Below are positions 29,001 to 36,407 of a stretch of 64,000 bases of DNA, piece after piece. The DNA comes from Chthoniobacterales bacterium (lineage in GTDB: Bacteria; Verrucomicrobiota; Verrucomicrobiia; Chthoniobacterales; UBA10450). Under the pieces are notes generated by a model. That model was not told the origin of the DNA. It saw nothing but the letters and a program-made list of their open reading frames with translations, and did not search any database. The DNA is taken from contig QHBM01000013.1 of assembly GCA_003244145.1 (NCBI GenBank), positions 1-64,000 of the forward strand. Direction: 5' to 3'. The position numbers were made by a program, and so were the translations under genes. Positions within the stretch are counted from its first letter, which is position 1, and every line of letters starts with the position of its first letter.

Positions 29001-29783
29001 ATTCGGCGCGACCCCGTTGCTGGCGGTAAACGTGAGAGGATAGACGCCGCCCTGTCCGACTGCCGGAGTGCCAGAAAGCGTCGCGGTCCCGTCGTTGTTA
29101 TAGACGAAGTTCACGCCGGTAGGCAGGGTTCCCGTCTTGGTAATCGACGTCACGGTCGGGGTGCCGGAGGTGGTGATGTTGAAGGGTGTCGCGAGGACGT
29201 TCGCGGTGAACGTGACGTTGTCCGCGCTCGTGAAGGCCGGCGGCGCCTGCACGTCTAGGGTCACGATCGCGGTGTCGTTAGGCAGTTGGGTGTTGGTTAC
29301 CGTGTAAGTGAACGTGTCCGTGCCGGTAAAGTTGTTGGGCGGATTGTAATCGAAACTGCCGTTTGCGTTCAGCGTGACCGTGCCGCCCTGACTGGTCGCC
29401 CCACCTGCAATCGGAACGGCGGTTGGCGTAGGAACTCCCTTGTCATTAGCCAAAACGCCCGTCGCGCTGATCTGTAGCAAAGTATTCTTGACCGCGTTGT
29501 AGGCGTCGGGAAAGGCGAGAGGCGAGACCTTGTATGACCCCACGTCGGCTGTGTGCGCTGGCGCGGCATCGGTGAGTGAGACGGCCGTGGCGGTCTCCAC
29601 TCCACTGGTGTTCGTGATCGTGACTTTGTAATCGATCTGTCCGCCCGGCTGGGTGGACCCGCCGGGACCGCTCGCCGTCGTCGCTTCCTTCGTCGCCGTG
29701 ACCGTTGGCGCGGCGATCGCGAAAGACGGCATCACCATTACGCCGAGCAACGCAAGGGCGGTCAGTTGAGCTTTGATTTTCAA
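20091..29783 (-). CDS. Giant secreted multidomain protein with embedded metzincin-like motif
   Basis: A 3,230-residue secreted protein. The signal peptide ends near SFAIA. Residues about 27-490 hold Ig- and cadherin-like domains, 490-1430 a long right-handed beta-helix of T/N-rich repeats, then a segment with [11 protein letters not shown] (H1659, E1660, H1663, D1669) and M1680 in VMYG, the zinc site and Met-turn of a metzincin-type peptidase. Residues 1778-2170 are a second beta-helix starting with a [10 protein letters not shown] segment, and 2290-2720 hold four ~105-residue repeats, each ending near ESVTI or ESVIV. Then come two Ig-like domains, a Thr-Pro tract (about 2921-2968) and two copies of a C-terminal domain starting ISTR. 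The start is TTG with no ribosome site. It is probably surface-bound or released, with adhesion, glycan degradation or peptidase roles; which of these is unknown. Confidence 0.88.
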   Translation of the reverse strand: MKIKAQLTALALLGVMVMPSFAIAAPTVTATKEATTASGPGGSTQPGGQIDYKVTITNTSGVETATAVSLTDAAPAHTADVGSYKVSPLAFPDAYNAVKNTLLQISATGVLANDKGVPTPTAVPIAGGATSQGGTVTLNANGSFDYNPPNNFTGTDTFTYTVTNTQLPNDTAIVTLDVQAPPAFTSADNVTFTANVLATPFNITTSGTPTVTSITKTGTLPTGVNFVYNNDGTATLSGTPAVGQGGVYPLTFTASNGVAPNAQQSFTLTVNEGPTAANDPTGGIPSNSSPGSIPYHIAINTSIASGSSPNLLANDTPGQPAATVSSFGPSTGLETTVASNTNGASAAGGTVKVLANGSFNYTPPSATFTGLDSFKYTITNTTASSTATVSLAVGVRPGANNETYPTTLIRNVGIDTSVSSQFSVLSNDTGDQITAAFVSATNGNGAISSNGKFTFNPATAAAANSNGTIVYSVSNGFGSAQATVTIPIGAGRIWFIDTSVASNGDGRFGSPFKTLAAVTSVDAASDNIFLYSSATNYTGPVTLKTSEKLIGQGASSALANDSANSNPTNITGLTFPADSGAPPAMNTAARPTIVTGGITLGTGNTIRGLNVANTTAAKIIGTAFGTVLIGDSTSPDVQVSGSGKALDLVNGTFAAASGFVSVASTSTAAGQHGLKLDTIHGTVSFGSTTINNSAIQGIFVTASDVDVSFGNTTIGTVGVANSGGGGGQEGLRLEANVTAGAHTFTFGTLTISESGGQGLTHGGVGGGGRTVVTGQTTINNSGSTGILVNVAAASNGISFANVNVTGSGGVGVSLINNAGAVTFADLDISPDSGQKALVISNTVAGVPGTVTSTSGTISALAASAVEITGFNNTTNRQPVAMVFDSVSSTGGVNNILLTNVSGSLAMNAGASSGATAAAVNVSGSTATITYAGSVTNSNGGISLTTNSGGTINLTGALTLNTGGTTAFTATGGGTVNVTNSGNTIGGTTALSAAAVNIDNTTIGGSGVTFQKINVNGTTNGMLLNVTGSGAFSVTGTGTTAGSGGTIQNCSAKGADFRSASNVTLKNMNFTNNATANLGAATTCGDALNGTNGPTNCNSNISLLTVTTATLNNVTATGSKQIGIDVNGGSNLTLTNVTATGNGNEVGEDGVQIANLTGTLTVSGGLYKDNASDQFEVQNGSGALTVNVDSATFSNTTFPVTASTPSNTTANSGLFLATHNAATMSPTITNCTVDRIYAQGIRLDMANSSSMIANIGPATGAGNGNTITNSNQAISITGANTGGMTYKVRNNTTNITVGVNPDAGATNQIGVNRSTASGTWTGLIENNTTGTAGNANSTCQIAGCDGIDITNNSAGTHKLTIQGNTIHDPEGSGIVIISGGAPDSSIVSWIVKGNTITNPDQNAGAANPAIAIESGTSTQADSTDTCLEISGNTITGTWSLGTSHQSSIRVFSQTTASGSFAIVGFTPATDYADDPSGVVDSTTGPANTVGNVADYIRGQNPGVSNHVGPPPQNAASAKQLVIAGNTSPAFSNSGGCPLLLAPGGVSGQFSGITSALDQQQLDSTVAAAVERWSATGLTNAQIATLRGLSFEVADLPSLKLGETAGNHIRVSRNAGGNGWFISSTAADNSRFGKSVSATRSYTNPAGAPAGRVDLLTAIMHEMGHALGLPDAYDAKDRDKVMYGYLTTGERRVPAAGDALGAMASDHPKIQYLNSGSAVNIGDIPPGKTVVVTFSVQVENPLVPANTTQISNQGTVKGTNLAADVLTDDPNVGGKADPTITLLCANPATVTNLNDANAGSLRQALLDVCAGGTINFQAGLTGTITLTSAELLINKNVTITGPGGSVVTVSGNNASRVFEITPGTTANISGLTIANGSASGVFPANEGGGIFNDHGILTVTSCVFSGNAAGDGGGGIFNSGYLSGTATATVKYCTFSGNRANGNGGGIYNYGDYGTATLNVLTSTISGNISAGAGGGILNVGSANSGVATANIVDTTISGNTSNGDGGGLYNTNSASAANATVTLTNVTVSDNRSDNNNDATGDGGGIRAFSGTVTLKNTIVSGNFKGGSPTTTPHDIAGSVNADFSLIGDITGANVTGGNNQLNVNPQLGALGNNGGPTQTHLPALGSAAINNGSNALLPADTFDLDNDADVAEPLPVDQRGVGFARVVNTTVDIGAIEANYIITTTAGTPQSAAVGTNFTTALKATVSESGNVISGVSVTFTAPASGASGTFADTGTNVSNAQLSDASGIVTAPAFTANNTANNTAGTYHVFASATGYSSADFTLTNNTATTGMVTQVSTAATTVGTVVTDTATLSGGVNATGTVTFNVYAPADNTCVAAAIFTSTVPLTGGNTATSGNFTPTAPGTYRWTASYSGDPNNAAIATVCNDANENTVVSQATPTVTTTASAATTVGNNVSDSATISGGYNVTGTITFTLYKNDNACGAGNLVFTAGPFAVNGPGPYSSGNYQATAPGTYYWKASYSGDANNVSVTTACNAPNESVIVSKATPGLATTASGTVPVGGTVSDSATLSGGFNHTGTITFKLYGPNDNSCGNAAIFTAGPFAVTAGTNIYGSGNFTPAAAGTYHWIATYVGDANNNGVAGACNDANESVIVAKVTPNLATAASGNGPLGSSVFDVASIANGASPTGSITFKLYGPNDATCAGTAVFTSAAIPVNGNANNYGSGSFSPTAAGTYNWIATYSGDANNNSVTGACGVAQESVTIAQGTTTTTLTTSKSPTVFGESVTFTATVAANAPATTTRTGMVQFQVDGVNAGSPVTLSSNQAQFSISTLSVSAAHTIKATYSGDSNYTTSNASVSQTVNKANTTTSVTSSANPSASGQNVTFTATVAAVSPGAGTPTGTVNFAIDGGAAIPVTLSGGQAQTSTSSLTVAGSPHSVTATYTADTNFNGSSGSLAGGQIVNAPTPTPTPTPTPTPTPTPTPTPSPSPSPTPSPTATPTPTPAQALNISTRLRVDTGEKVMIGGFIITGNSPKAVVLRGMGPSLVNNGVPDAAVLHNPFLELHGPNGALITSNDDWINSPQAPQIQGTIFQPTDNRESVILATLSPGNYTAILTGAVTGGVADTGIGLVEVYDNNQASDSQLANISTRGFVQTGLNVMIGGFTLGGNPNPTRIAVRGLGPSLTQFGINNVMPDPTLELHNANGTIMISNDNWTDDPVAAANLTAAGLALSNPKESGIFTALAPPGQFTAILVDKNGASGVALVEIYNLK
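20880..21020 (-). repeat. Thr-Pro-coding tandem repeat tract
   Basis: A degenerate 6-bp tandem repeat encoding Thr-Pro and Ser-Pro pairs (residues about 2921-2968 of the giant protein) separates the Ig-like domains from the C-terminal pair. It is a flexible linker, and such tracts can vary in length through slippage. Confidence 0.85.
21620..22906 (-). repeat. Four tandem repeats of about 105 residues within the giant gene
   Basis: Four diverged copies of one domain occupy residues about 2290-2720. Each starts with a Thr/Ala-rich strand (TTVG or a similar form), has a TGT(I/V)TF core, a Cys pair, a GTYxWxAxYxGDxNN segment, and ends with a C(N)xxxES(V) segment. The two Cys in each suggest disulfide-stabilised Ig-like modules. 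Confidence 0.8.
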
Positions 29784-29823
29784 AGGGGCGTTAGATCAGT
29801 AATTTAGGGACCGGTCGGCGTAG

Positions 29824-29852
29824 TTTTTAAGGAAAAGGCGGAATCCTGTCGA
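29824..29852 (-). promoter_or_regulatory. Possible promoter of the giant gene
   Basis: On the minus strand TCGACA (29852-29847) and TAAAAA (29829-29824) are separated by 17 bp, close to sigma-70 consensus with one and two mismatches. It lies about 40 bp upstream of the TTG start. Prediction from sequence only. Confidence 0.3.
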
Positions 29853-29884
29853 GGATTTATTTTCGAGTCCGTTGAAGAGTTTTG

Positions 29885-30871
29885 TCATGCCTGCGACTTG
29901 AGTTCCGGCGTTTGAAAGGCCTGCTCGATCCGGCTCGCGTTGTCGAACGCTTCCCGCCAATAGACATCTTCCAAAAGAGCGGCATCGATCCAGCCGCGCG
30001 TGTCTTTTTCACCTGCTTCTCGGGCACCACGTAAAACCAGACCGCTCCGTCGGAGTACGACTGACCAAAAATTTCTCGCACCCGGTCGAATTCCCCGAGC
30101 GCGGTTTTGACTGCACTGGAAATCAGCGGCGTGGCGATTGCACTCTTCACATCATCCGTCCCGGCCAGGGCTGCGAAGGCCGGCAGGCCGCGCACAAAGG
30201 CGGCGGCAATTGGATACGCTGCTTTTGGATGCGCGCTGGACTTCACTAATTGCGCTTTCCATTTCGCGAAAGTTTCGCCTTCCGGCACCGCGGCCGCGCG
30301 CGCGTCACCAGTCCCGCGCATCGCCACTTCCAACGCAGCCGGCGTTTTGGTCGGGCGATTAATCAGCTTCAGCTCGCCCGCGTTTAAACTTCCCAGCGGA
30401 TCGTCCAATTGCTTCGCGATCGGATCGTAGCTGAGCGCATCGTGAGCAAATGCGATCTTCTCTTTGCTGCTCAGCTCGGCGAGACGCGCCGCGAAATCTC
30501 GCGGCGAAAGGGTTCTCGATCACATGGCCGCTCCCCTGCGCAACAAACGAAAGCGAATTCGCTTTCGCATAAAAGTTCGGGAAAGGCGCGCGCAGCAGCG
30601 CCTCCGAGAGCTTGGCAAAATCGGTCACCTGGACCAGCACGCGCATACCGCAGCCACTCTCCGGGTGGAAATGGCCGAGGACGGAAGCGCCCGTCAGCCT
30701 AACGACCGAGCTGTAGCTCGAGACGAAATCGAGGAGGTGCATCTCCGTCGCGTCGAACGAAAGAACGCCGGGCGTTTTCTCGCCGAAGGCGAAAAGCAAT
30801 TGGGGACGCAGAACGCTGCCGCAAACCAGCAATGACCCGACGCGGAGAAAAGAGCGGCGATCGGATATCAT
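29885..30871 (-). pseudogene. Twin-arginine-type secreted protein, split by two frameshifts
   Basis: Two overlapping frames (30871 to 30359, and 30408 to 29857) join into one protein of about 328 residues. It has an RR-containing N-terminus (SDRRSFLRVGSLL) that fits a Tat signal. The frame breaks near 30507-30512 inside AAAGGG (minus CCCTTT), where one extra C would restore it, and again at 30005-30009 in a run of five T (minus A5), where one extra A gives KKDTRGWIDAALLEDVYW and a stop TGA at 29885-29887. Both breaks are one-base losses in homopolymers, which fits assembly error as well as true decay. Function unknown. Confidence 0.7.
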
Positions 30872-30960
30872 TTAATAATTTTCGAGGAAAAGAAACGCGG
30901 AGAAGTTTGGTCATAGTTTTGCGGTCCAAGTCAAGCCTGTTTGAGACAGAAAAGCAGGGC

Positions 30961-31031
30961 CACGGATGAACACGGATGGGAAAACAACGGAACGGATGAC
31001 TGTCATCAGATTCCATCCGTGCAAATCCGTG
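30961..31031. repeat. REP-like inverted repeat
   Basis: Arms at 30961-30982 and 31011-31031 are nearly reverse complements (CACGGATGAACACGGATGG outward), and a perfect inner palindrome GATGAC-T-GTCATC lies between them. The pattern CACGGATnnnCACGGATGG occurs as dispersed repeats in many soil bacteria. It lies upstream of the membrane protein gene at 31110 and would form a hairpin. Confidence 0.75.
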
Positions 31032-31109
31032 TTACCCGCGGTTAAAATTCCTATCCATATCGCAAAATTGGAATTGCCAGAGAACACAAAACGAGCATCC
31101 TCGCGCCTA

Positions 31110-31688
31110 ATGAATTGGGCAGCATTAAAAGCGAAGCTGACGCGAAAACATAATCTTCCGCCGCGCCCTATCCGGCATCTGGCCCGGCTCGCCTTTGTCG
31201 CTTTTCTTCTCACCTTCGTCATCTCGCGCGTCTGCGTGATCCTCATCATGACGCGCCGGATGCCGAACCTTTTCTTCCACGCGGGCGGGACCCACGTGCA
31301 TCATCTCAATTACGGGATCTTTCTCCTTTCGATCACGGGGGCGGTGCTGCTCTTCGCGCCGTTCCCACGTGAGAAACGCGGCTTGTGGGCGCTCCTCTAT
31401 GGACTCGCCATGGGCCTGACCTTCGACGAATTCGGCATGTGGCTGAACCTCGGCGGGAGCTATTGGCAGCGCGCCAGTTTCGACGGTGTGATCGTGGTGC
31501 TGACCGCCTTCGGCCTGATCGCTTTCGCGCCCCGCTGGGAACGCGTCCGCTCGCATCACTTCATCAGCGGCTTGCTGCTGCTAGTTGTGGTCGGGTCGTT
31601 CTACCTGGTGCTCTTCAAATCGCTCCGGCACGCGAATGAGATGCTCATGCCGCGCCTGATCGAGATCGAGGAAGCCGGGCCGCGCTAG
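31110..31688 (+). CDS. Integral membrane protein of unknown function
   Basis: A 192-residue protein with about five hydrophobic helices. The segment THVHHLNYGIFLLSITG near residue 60 and LAMGLTFDEFGMWLNLGG near residue 95 match a family of bacterial integral membrane proteins with a HVHHL signature, whose role is unknown. The start at 31110 avoids the repeat-derived leader of the longer frame. It precedes the GxxExxY element by 12 bp. Confidence 0.7.
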   Translation: MNWAALKAKLTRKHNLPPRPIRHLARLAFVAFLLTFVISRVCVILIMTRRMPNLFFHAGGTHVHHLNYGIFLLSITGAVLLFAPFPREKRGLWALLYGLAMGLTFDEFGMWLNLGGSYWQRASFDGVIVVLTAFGLIAFAPRWERVRSHHFISGLLLLVVVGSFYLVLFKSLRHANEMLMPRLIEIEEAGPR

Positions 31689-31700
31689 CCCGAGAAACTT

Positions 31701-32276
31701 AACCGCGGATTACGCGGATGACTCGGATGGGAAAGGACTGAGGAAGGAATCGACGCTGGGACCGGGCTACTGATAATTTGCCTTGTCAGTGCAATCCGCG
31801 TAATTCGCGGTCAACAATCGCCTCGGATGGGGAACATAATTCACGAGCAACTTAGCAGGGCGATCATCGGGATCGCGATGGAGGTGCTTAATGAGTTGAA
31901 GCCTGGACTTGATAAGGCGCTTTACGAGCGTGCGATGGCGATAGAGTTGCGCCGACAAGGTCATGTCGTGGCCGTGCAGCAATCCTTTCCGGTGTTTTAT
32001 CGCGCCGAGTTGATCGGAAGTCTCGTTCCTGATTTGATCGTCGATATCTCTATCATCGTGGATACGAAAGTTGTCTCTGCGTTTTCCGACACGCACATCG
32101 CCCAAATGATTGGCTACTTGAACATCACCGGGTTGGAACTTGCGCTGCTTCTAAACTTCAAAAACGCCCGGCTCGATTGGAAACGAGTGGTGCGCCAACA
32201 GAAGATCAGCGACGCGCATCCCCCCGATCTTAAATCCTTATTCTCCCTATCCGTGCCATCCGCATAATCCGCGGTT
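31701..32276. mobile_element. Inverted-repeat element carrying a GxxExxY gene
   Basis: Near-inverted repeats of about 31-36 bp, starting AACCGCGGATTA, lie at 31701-31735 and 32241-32276 (27 of the first 31 positions match by eye). A third inverted copy sits at 31793-31812 and can pair with the left arm. The right repeat covers the last codons of the GxxExxY gene. Related motifs (CGGATG) occur in the REP-like repeat at 30961. The layout resembles a small non-autonomous repeat unit with a passenger gene. No transposase is present. Confidence 0.6.
31827..32267 (+). CDS. GxxExxY-family protein (PD-(D/E)XK-like nuclease fold)
   Basis: A 146-residue protein of the GxxExxY group, which has a PD-(D/E)XK nuclease-like core. 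The expected GxxExxY motif reads GLDKALY, with Lys replacing Glu; the catalytic-like segment is VPDLIVDISIIVDTK (Asp where E is typical), followed by HIAQMIGYLNITGLELALLLNF. Such genes are widespread and sit inside repeats. Whether it cleaves DNA is unknown, and the altered residues argue for lost or changed activity. Its C-terminus is encoded by the right inverted repeat. Confidence 0.85.
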   Translation: MGNIIHEQLSRAIIGIAMEVLNELKPGLDKALYERAMAIELRRQGHVVAVQQSFPVFYRAELIGSLVPDLIVDISIIVDTKVVSAFSDTHIAQMIGYLNITGLELALLLNFKNARLDWKRVVRQQKISDAHPPDLKSLFSLSVPSA

Positions 32277-32282
32277 GCTCCC

Positions 32283-32798
32283 CTACTTGATCACCTTAAT
32301 GGAATCGACGATGGCGCCGATATCATCGCCATGCTTTTGCATGGCGACGGCGAGCCCGCTGAACATCAGGAAATAGGCGTCGCCTCCCTCTTTCGGTTCG
32401 ATCGCGAGCAACTCCGCCGTGATCCCCTGACCCGACGACTTCCCTTTCACGACATAAATCGTCCCCTTCACGCCGTTCTTGTTCGTGTCGTCACCCAGGT
32501 CCTTGGATTCGACCTCCTTCATGCTGGCCGCTTTCGTGAAAGTCTTTGCCAGGTCGGGCAACTGTTCTTTCACCTGGGGAAAGGTCTGGCCCATTTTGTT
32601 CACGTTGAGCGTGAGCCCTTGCGCATCGCCCGACTTGCAGACCAGATCGCCGTCCTTGTCCGCCTCCACGGTCCAGCCTTCGGGCAACTTGAAACTAAAG
32701 TCCGGATCCTTTTCCGGGAACTTGATGCTCTTGGCCTGGAGCGCGGTTACGGCGGAAAGAAAGAGGCAGGCAGCGATCGTGGTGTAGTTGATTTTCAT
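32283..32798 (-). CDS. Secreted protein, PsbP/DUF1795-like, paralogue of the next gene
   Basis: A 171-residue precursor with a signal peptide (cleavage near LQAKS). The mature domain begins with a F-x-LPEGWTVEADKDGDL segment and has a DSIKVIK end, resembling PsbP-like or DUF1795 domains that occur in the periplasm. It is a paralogue of the upstream gene at 32825, 26 bp away, sharing the WTVE-x-DG pattern. Function unknown. Confidence 0.75.
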   Translation of the reverse strand: MKINYTTIAACLFLSAVTALQAKSIKFPEKDPDFSFKLPEGWTVEADKDGDLVCKSGDAQGLTLNVNKMGQTFPQVKEQLPDLAKTFTKAASMKEVESKDLGDDTNKNGVKGTIYVVKGKSSGQGITAELLAIEPKEGGDAYFLMFSGLAVAMQKHGDDIGAIVDSIKVIK

Positions 32799-32824
32799 AA
32801 GGTTGGATTTGAAGTCAGGGCGTA

Positions 32825-33325
32825 CTAGTTATCGACGGCTTTGATCGAGCGAATCAACTCGTTCATATCTTTATCGTGCGCTTTGTCGAGGGTCTTGGGC
32901 GCCGCGCCGACAATTGAAAAAAAATTGTCGGGACTCGGGGCGAAAACGATGGCGTTCAGCGACATCTCGGTGCCATCGACCGTGCCGTGGCCTTGCATCA
33001 CCACCATTAACATGTTCTTCAGCTCCCGGACGTGAGGCCCTTCCGTCTTGTAGTTCTCGCACTTCATCGCGTCCGCCATGCCCTTGAGAATCTTGGGAAG
33101 AAGTTCCTTCGCATCATCGGTGTTCTTGACGGCGGGGGACGAGACGATGCCGATCTTGAAGCCATCTTCCGAGGTGCAATAGATCCGGCCATCCTTTGCT
33201 GTCTCAACGGTCCAGCTATCCGGCATGGTGAAAGTGAAGGCGGGGGATTTCTCCGGAAATTCAACCGTCTTCGCGAAAGCGGGTGTGAGGAGAGCGAAGA
33301 CGATCGCGAGAGAAAGTTTTTTCAT
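32825..33325 (-). CDS. Secreted protein, paralogue of the gene at 32283
   Basis: A 166-residue precursor with a signal peptide ending near AFAKT and a domain starting EFPEKSPAFTFTMPDSWTVET, closely like the neighbouring protein. The pair arose by tandem duplication. The end SIKAVDN mirrors SIKVIK. Likely periplasmic; function unknown. Confidence 0.75.
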   Translation of the reverse strand: MKKLSLAIVFALLTPAFAKTVEFPEKSPAFTFTMPDSWTVETAKDGRIYCTSEDGFKIGIVSSPAVKNTDDAKELLPKILKGMADAMKCENYKTEGPHVRELKNMLMVVMQGHGTVDGTEMSLNAIVFAPSPDNFFSIVGAAPKTLDKAHDKDMNELIRSIKAVDN

Positions 33326-33375
33326 GGCGCCGTTCTACAGGCGGAGGAGAAGATTGTAAACACACATCGGGTTTT

Positions 33376-33410
33376 CATCCTCCATCCTCTATCCTCTATC
33401 CTCCATCCTC
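33376..33410. repeat. Five tandem 7-bp units (YATCCTC)
   Basis: Five back-to-back heptamers: CATCCTC, CATCCTC, TATCCTC, TATCCTC, CATCCTC. On the minus strand these read GAGGATR. The array covers the 3' end of the yidD-like gene, whose TAG stop lies inside it, so the last few residues of that protein come from repeat sequence. Heptamer arrays are known in several phyla as slippage-prone repeats. Confidence 0.85.
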
Positions 33411-33793
33411 GCTTTCGGAACGGGATCTTCCGTTCCGAACGGCACCCACGGCATGCAACGAAACAACCTCGATGTCGTCATCCAGAGTCCTTTGGGAAAA
33501 CCGTGCGCGTGCATCGCTTGTTCCGAATAGACGGAGCAAGTCGGCCGGAAACGGCACCGGATAAAATAACGGCCGGGCGGTTGCAGAATCAGCCGGTAGC
33601 CGTCGATGACAATAACCTGGTAGAGAAGCACGGAAACCTGCTTATCGGGCGGCCGCGTCCAATCGCACAGCGCGGCTATGGCCAGAACCACCGCCGCGAT
33701 GCAAAAAATCCGACGTCGCCGCTTCCTTACGGGCGACCGCAATGAGGACAGACCGCGCTGCCTTCCAGGCGCTTCTTCTGGCAGTTCGGACAT
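33389..33793 (-). CDS. yidD: YidD-like membrane insertion efficiency factor
   Basis: A protein of about 134 residues with an N-terminal hydrophobic helix and the YidD core: an IDGYRLILQPPGRYFIRCRFRPTCS-type block with YSEQAMHAHG and RLFRCMPW. The conserved Cys residues and the Cys-Arg-Phe-Pro-Thr-Cys-Ser segment are typical. YidD helps YidC insert membrane proteins. The start is uncertain: the ATG at 33793 overlaps the upstream gene by 67 bp, and a TTG nearer to the helix is possible. The C-terminus runs into the heptamer array. Confidence 0.75.
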   Translation of the reverse strand: MSELPEEAPGRQRGLSSLRSPVRKRRRRIFCIAAVVLAIAALCDWTRPPDKQVSVLLYQVIVIDGYRLILQPPGRYFIRCRFRPTCSVYSEQAMHAHGFPKGLWMTTSRLFRCMPWVPFGTEDPVPKARMEDRG

Positions 33794-34149
33794 GCGACGA
33801 GGTTGCCTTTCGGGCGGGTGACGAGATGAACGATCAACGCGATGACCCAGGTAAATGGAATCCATCCCAGGACCGTGACGAGCTGGGCGTTTTCGGATTG
33901 GCGGCTCTTGGCGTCGCGCATGATCCAGATGGCCGTGAAAATCCAGGCCCCGATCGCCGCCGCGATCAATAGAAAATAAACGATACAGCAGGCGACGCCG
34001 ACTCCGGCCAGCCCGGTCGCGGCGGCCGCAGCTGCGGCCGCATCCTCGGTGCTGGGCGAACTATTGGGACTAACGCTCGGGGTGGCGCGTTGCGCGAACA
34101 GTGTCGCCGCAGTGAAAAAGAGTGGCAGTGCGGAAACGAGTCGCTTCAT
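33727..34149 (-). CDS. Membrane protein with C-terminal zinc ribbon
   Basis: A 140-residue protein: a signal-like N-terminus, an Ala-rich stretch, two hydrophobic helices with WIMRDAKSR between them, and a C-terminal zinc-ribbon CPNCQKKRLEGSAVCPHCGRP (two CxxC pairs). A paralogue without the ribbon is at 34342. The ATG at 34149 has AAGGA at about 8 bp, better than the GTG at 34155. Role unknown; a short membrane regulator or scaffold is possible. Confidence 0.75.
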   Translation of the reverse strand: MKRLVSALPLFFTAATLFAQRATPSVSPNSSPSTEDAAAAAAAATGLAGVGVACCIVYFLLIAAAIGAWIFTAIWIMRDAKSRQSENAQLVTVLGWIPFTWVIALIVHLVTRPKGNLVACPNCQKKRLEGSAVCPHCGRP

Positions 34150-34175
34150 GAGCACATCCTTAGAATTTTTCGGGG

Positions 34176-34194
34176 GTGCGTGTCAACGCAATTA
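34176..34194 (-). promoter_or_regulatory. Upstream 19-bp conserved block, first copy
   Basis: A 19-bp stretch (34176-34194) is identical to 34680-34698, and both sit 27 bp ahead of the start codons of the paralogous membrane proteins (34149 and 34653). On the minus strand it contains TTGACA and a dyad TGCGT-TGAC-ACGCA. It may be a shared promoter or operator. The -10 match is weak in this copy. Confidence 0.45.
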
Positions 34195-34341
34195 GCAGAA
34201 CATCCCGCGCGGAGCGCCGTTAGCCTAACGACATCGCCGCGGCTGCAAAGGCAACCGCGGCGATTCAATTCGTTCGAACCGAGACGCGCGTTCCGCCGGA
34301 AAACCGGCTGGCGCGCGCGCTCCCGTCACAATTTTTTTCGG

Positions 34342-34653
34342 TTACGGATTCGGGCCGCCCGGGATCGTTTTCGGACGCGTGATCAGATGCACGATCAGGC
34401 CCACGGGCCAGACGAGCCATCCCAGCACGGTCACCAGGGTCGCGTTCGGCGAATTGCGCTTTTTCGCATCGCGCATGATCCAGATCGCGACGAAAAGCCA
34501 GATCGCGATCATGATGATCTGGAAGATGCAAACGCCGCCAAAAATGCCGGCGGCGGCAGCGCCGCTCAGGTCTGCGGGAGTGGGTGAGTCAGTTTGCGCG
34601 AGCAAACTGGTGACGGTTAAAACCAACGGGAGTCCGAATAGAAGTCGCTTCAT
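34342..34653 (-). CDS. Membrane protein, paralogue of the gene at 33727 without the zinc ribbon
   Basis: A 103-residue protein with a signal-like N-terminus, two hydrophobic segments and the shared loop WIMRDAKKRNSPNATLVTVLGW. It matches the first 110 residues of the neighbour at 33727 but lacks the zinc-ribbon tail. The two genes arose by duplication with their upstream 19-bp block. Function unknown. Confidence 0.75.
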   Translation of the reverse strand: MKRLLFGLPLVLTVTSLLAQTDSPTPADLSGAAAAGIFGGVCIFQIIMIAIWLFVAIWIMRDAKKRNSPNATLVTVLGWLVWPVGLIVHLITRPKTIPGGPNP

Positions 34654-34679
34654 ATTTTTCTGATTACGAAGTTCTGCCT

Positions 34680-34698
34680 GTGCGTGTCAACGCAATTA
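34680..34698 (-). promoter_or_regulatory. Upstream 19-bp conserved block, second copy
   Basis: The second copy of the block described at 34176. TTGACA lies at 34690-34685 with TAATCA 18 bp away (34666-34661), a plausible sigma-70 pair; transcription would then begin close to the ATG at 34653, giving a very short leader. Confidence 0.45.
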
Positions 34699-34718
34699 CC
34701 AAATTTTCTTTCCCGCTT

Positions 34719-35258
34719 TTACTTGTGAGACGATTCCAGAATCCCCTGCAAAGCCGCCAGACCGCCAAAAAAGATGAGATAGATTACCCACGAAACGATG
34801 GCGAAATATCCGATGATCAGGCCCGTTAACGCCAAACCCCGGCCCTGCAAGGTGGGATTTGCCGCAATCTTCGATAAACCGAGGTGTCCGCAAATCACCG
34901 CGGCAATCCCAAGGATAGGGCCACCGCAACAAAATCCCAGGAGCCCGACCAAACTCAGCACGAGCGACCAAATCGCCAGCGGCTCAGTCCGAGCTGCGGG
35001 GATCGCCGCGGCTGGAACGACGGGACCGGCGGCTGCGGCCGGAGCAGCGCTCGGAGTAATTGAGGCAGGAAGCGTCGGGCTCGCGCTGGCGGCAGCGGCG
35101 CTCACTCCCGGGATGGTCGAGAGTGCAGCCCAACCCGCGGCGCCTTCGTACCACGCATTGTCGGTGAGGGTCAGCGTTCCAGCCGCCAACTGGCGGTTGA
35201 TTTCCTCCAGCGAAAAAGGCCCAAGCTGTTTTCCATCGCGCGCGATATAAATCTGCAT
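34719..35258 (-). CDS. DUF4339 (GYF_2) plus DUF4190-type membrane protein
   Basis: A 179-residue protein. Residues 1-50 form the DUF4339/GYF-like domain (IYIARDGKQLGPFSLEEI...WYEGAAGWAAL), a predicted peptide-binding module. An Ala/Pro-rich linker follows, and residues 95-179 hold two helices of the DUF4190 type (GCCGGPILGIAAVICGHLGL). Proteins of this layout are common in Planctomycetes and Verrucomicrobiota; function is unknown. Confidence 0.85.
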   Translation of the reverse strand: MQIYIARDGKQLGPFSLEEINRQLAAGTLTLTDNAWYEGAAGWAALSTIPGVSAAAASASPTLPASITPSAAPAAAAGPVVPAAAIPAARTEPLAIWSLVLSLVGLLGFCCGGPILGIAAVICGHLGLSKIAANPTLQGRGLALTGLIIGYFAIVSWVIYLIFFGGLAALQGILESSHK

Positions 35259-35393
35259 GCGCCCAGTGTGTTAAGCGCGAGCGAAAAGCGTCAAGCCGAA
35301 ACCCAGGCGCGGCGCGATTCGCGGATCGCGTTTCCATTCAAAAGAAACGCTTGTCAGATTTCTCCTCGCTCGCCAGCATCCGGGGAAACCCAC

Positions 35394-36290
35394 ATGGAAG
35401 AACCGAAAAAATCCAAGCTGCCTTTAATCATCGGGGTTGTGCTTTTGCTCCTCTTTGCCGGCGCCTACATTTTTGTCCTCAACGCCTACAAGAACGAAAC
35501 TGCCAATCGCGCCGCCGAGCTCACGGCTGACACCCAAAAAGCCGGCGAGAACCACATCGATGTAGTTGGCCGAATCGTGACCGTCGACCCGATCAAAGGC
35601 GACGTGGTGGTGCGGCTCGAATTCACTCCAAAGGGTTCGTTGGGATCGGCCGATGGCGCGACTCTCGCGCGCGACCTCGATCTCTACGTCGCGAGCTCCA
35701 CGGGCAAGAACGTACACGAATTCAAAAAGGGAAAGCGGATGAATCCAGTCGAGGCGGTCTTCGAGATCTACGAAGGCGAGGTGATGGATTATCCGTTCGA
35801 TACCCACACGGCGGAAATCGGGTTCTTCTTTGAACCGCCGGTTAAGGGTGGCGAGAGCGGAGGGAGCGAGTCGGTCCCGATGGCGGTGGAACTGCGCGGC
35901 TCAGTGGCCGGCCTGCGCATCGACGCGGAATATGCGAAGGAGAACACACCGGACCACGCGGTTATCGAAGTCAACGTCCAGCGCGCATCCACGGCGGTTT
36001 TCTTCTCCGTGTTCATCATGATCGCGATGTGGGCGCTGACCATCGGTGTGCTCTGCCTGGTGTTCCGCGTCTTCGCCGGGCATCGCAAGATCGAGATCTC
36101 GATGTTTTCGTTTCTAGGCGCTCTTCTGTTCGCTTTTCCGGCTCTGCGCAATAGTCAGCCGGGCACTCCGCCCATCGGGACGATGAGCGACTTTCTCGCT
36201 TTCTTCTGGGCGGAAGTGATCATCGCGCTGTCGTTGCTCTCCGTGGTCCTGCGCTGGATCATCCGGGGAGCCGGGGGCGACGCGAAGTAA
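35394..36290 (+). CDS. DUF4436-family membrane protein
   Basis: A 298-residue protein: an N-terminal membrane helix (residues about 10-30), a large extracellular or periplasmic domain with DLDLYVASSTGKN and YPFDTHTAEIGF segments, and three C-terminal helices. The pattern matches DUF4436, of unknown function. The start at 35394 avoids a Pro/Arg leader of the longer frame. It stands alone, divergent to the DUF4339 gene. Confidence 0.8.
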   Translation: MEEPKKSKLPLIIGVVLLLLFAGAYIFVLNAYKNETANRAAELTADTQKAGENHIDVVGRIVTVDPIKGDVVVRLEFTPKGSLGSADGATLARDLDLYVASSTGKNVHEFKKGKRMNPVEAVFEIYEGEVMDYPFDTHTAEIGFFFEPPVKGGESGGSESVPMAVELRGSVAGLRIDAEYAKENTPDHAVIEVNVQRASTAVFFSVFIMIAMWALTIGVLCLVFRVFAGHRKIEISMFSFLGALLFAFPALRNSQPGTPPIGTMSDFLAFFWAEVIIALSLLSVVLRWIIRGAGGDAK

Positions 36291-36365
36291 AGGACTGGTG
36301 TCTATTTCAGATCGCGTTGAGTCATTAGGCTCCGGTTTGACCACGCGCGACGGTTGCACTCGGAC

Positions 36366-36400
36366 GTCCAACGTCCAACGTTCAACATCCAACGTTCAAC
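36366..36400. repeat. Five tandem 7-bp units (RTYCAAC)
   Basis: GTCCAAC, GTCCAAC, GTTCAAC, ATCCAAC, GTTCAAC run end to end and stop 7 bp before the ATG of the SIS gene, so they cover its ribosome-binding region; no Shine-Dalgarno sequence is seen there. A slippage change could move any upstream signals. A second heptamer array of the same copy number lies at 33376. Confidence 0.85.
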
Positions 36401-36407
36401 GCTTCTG

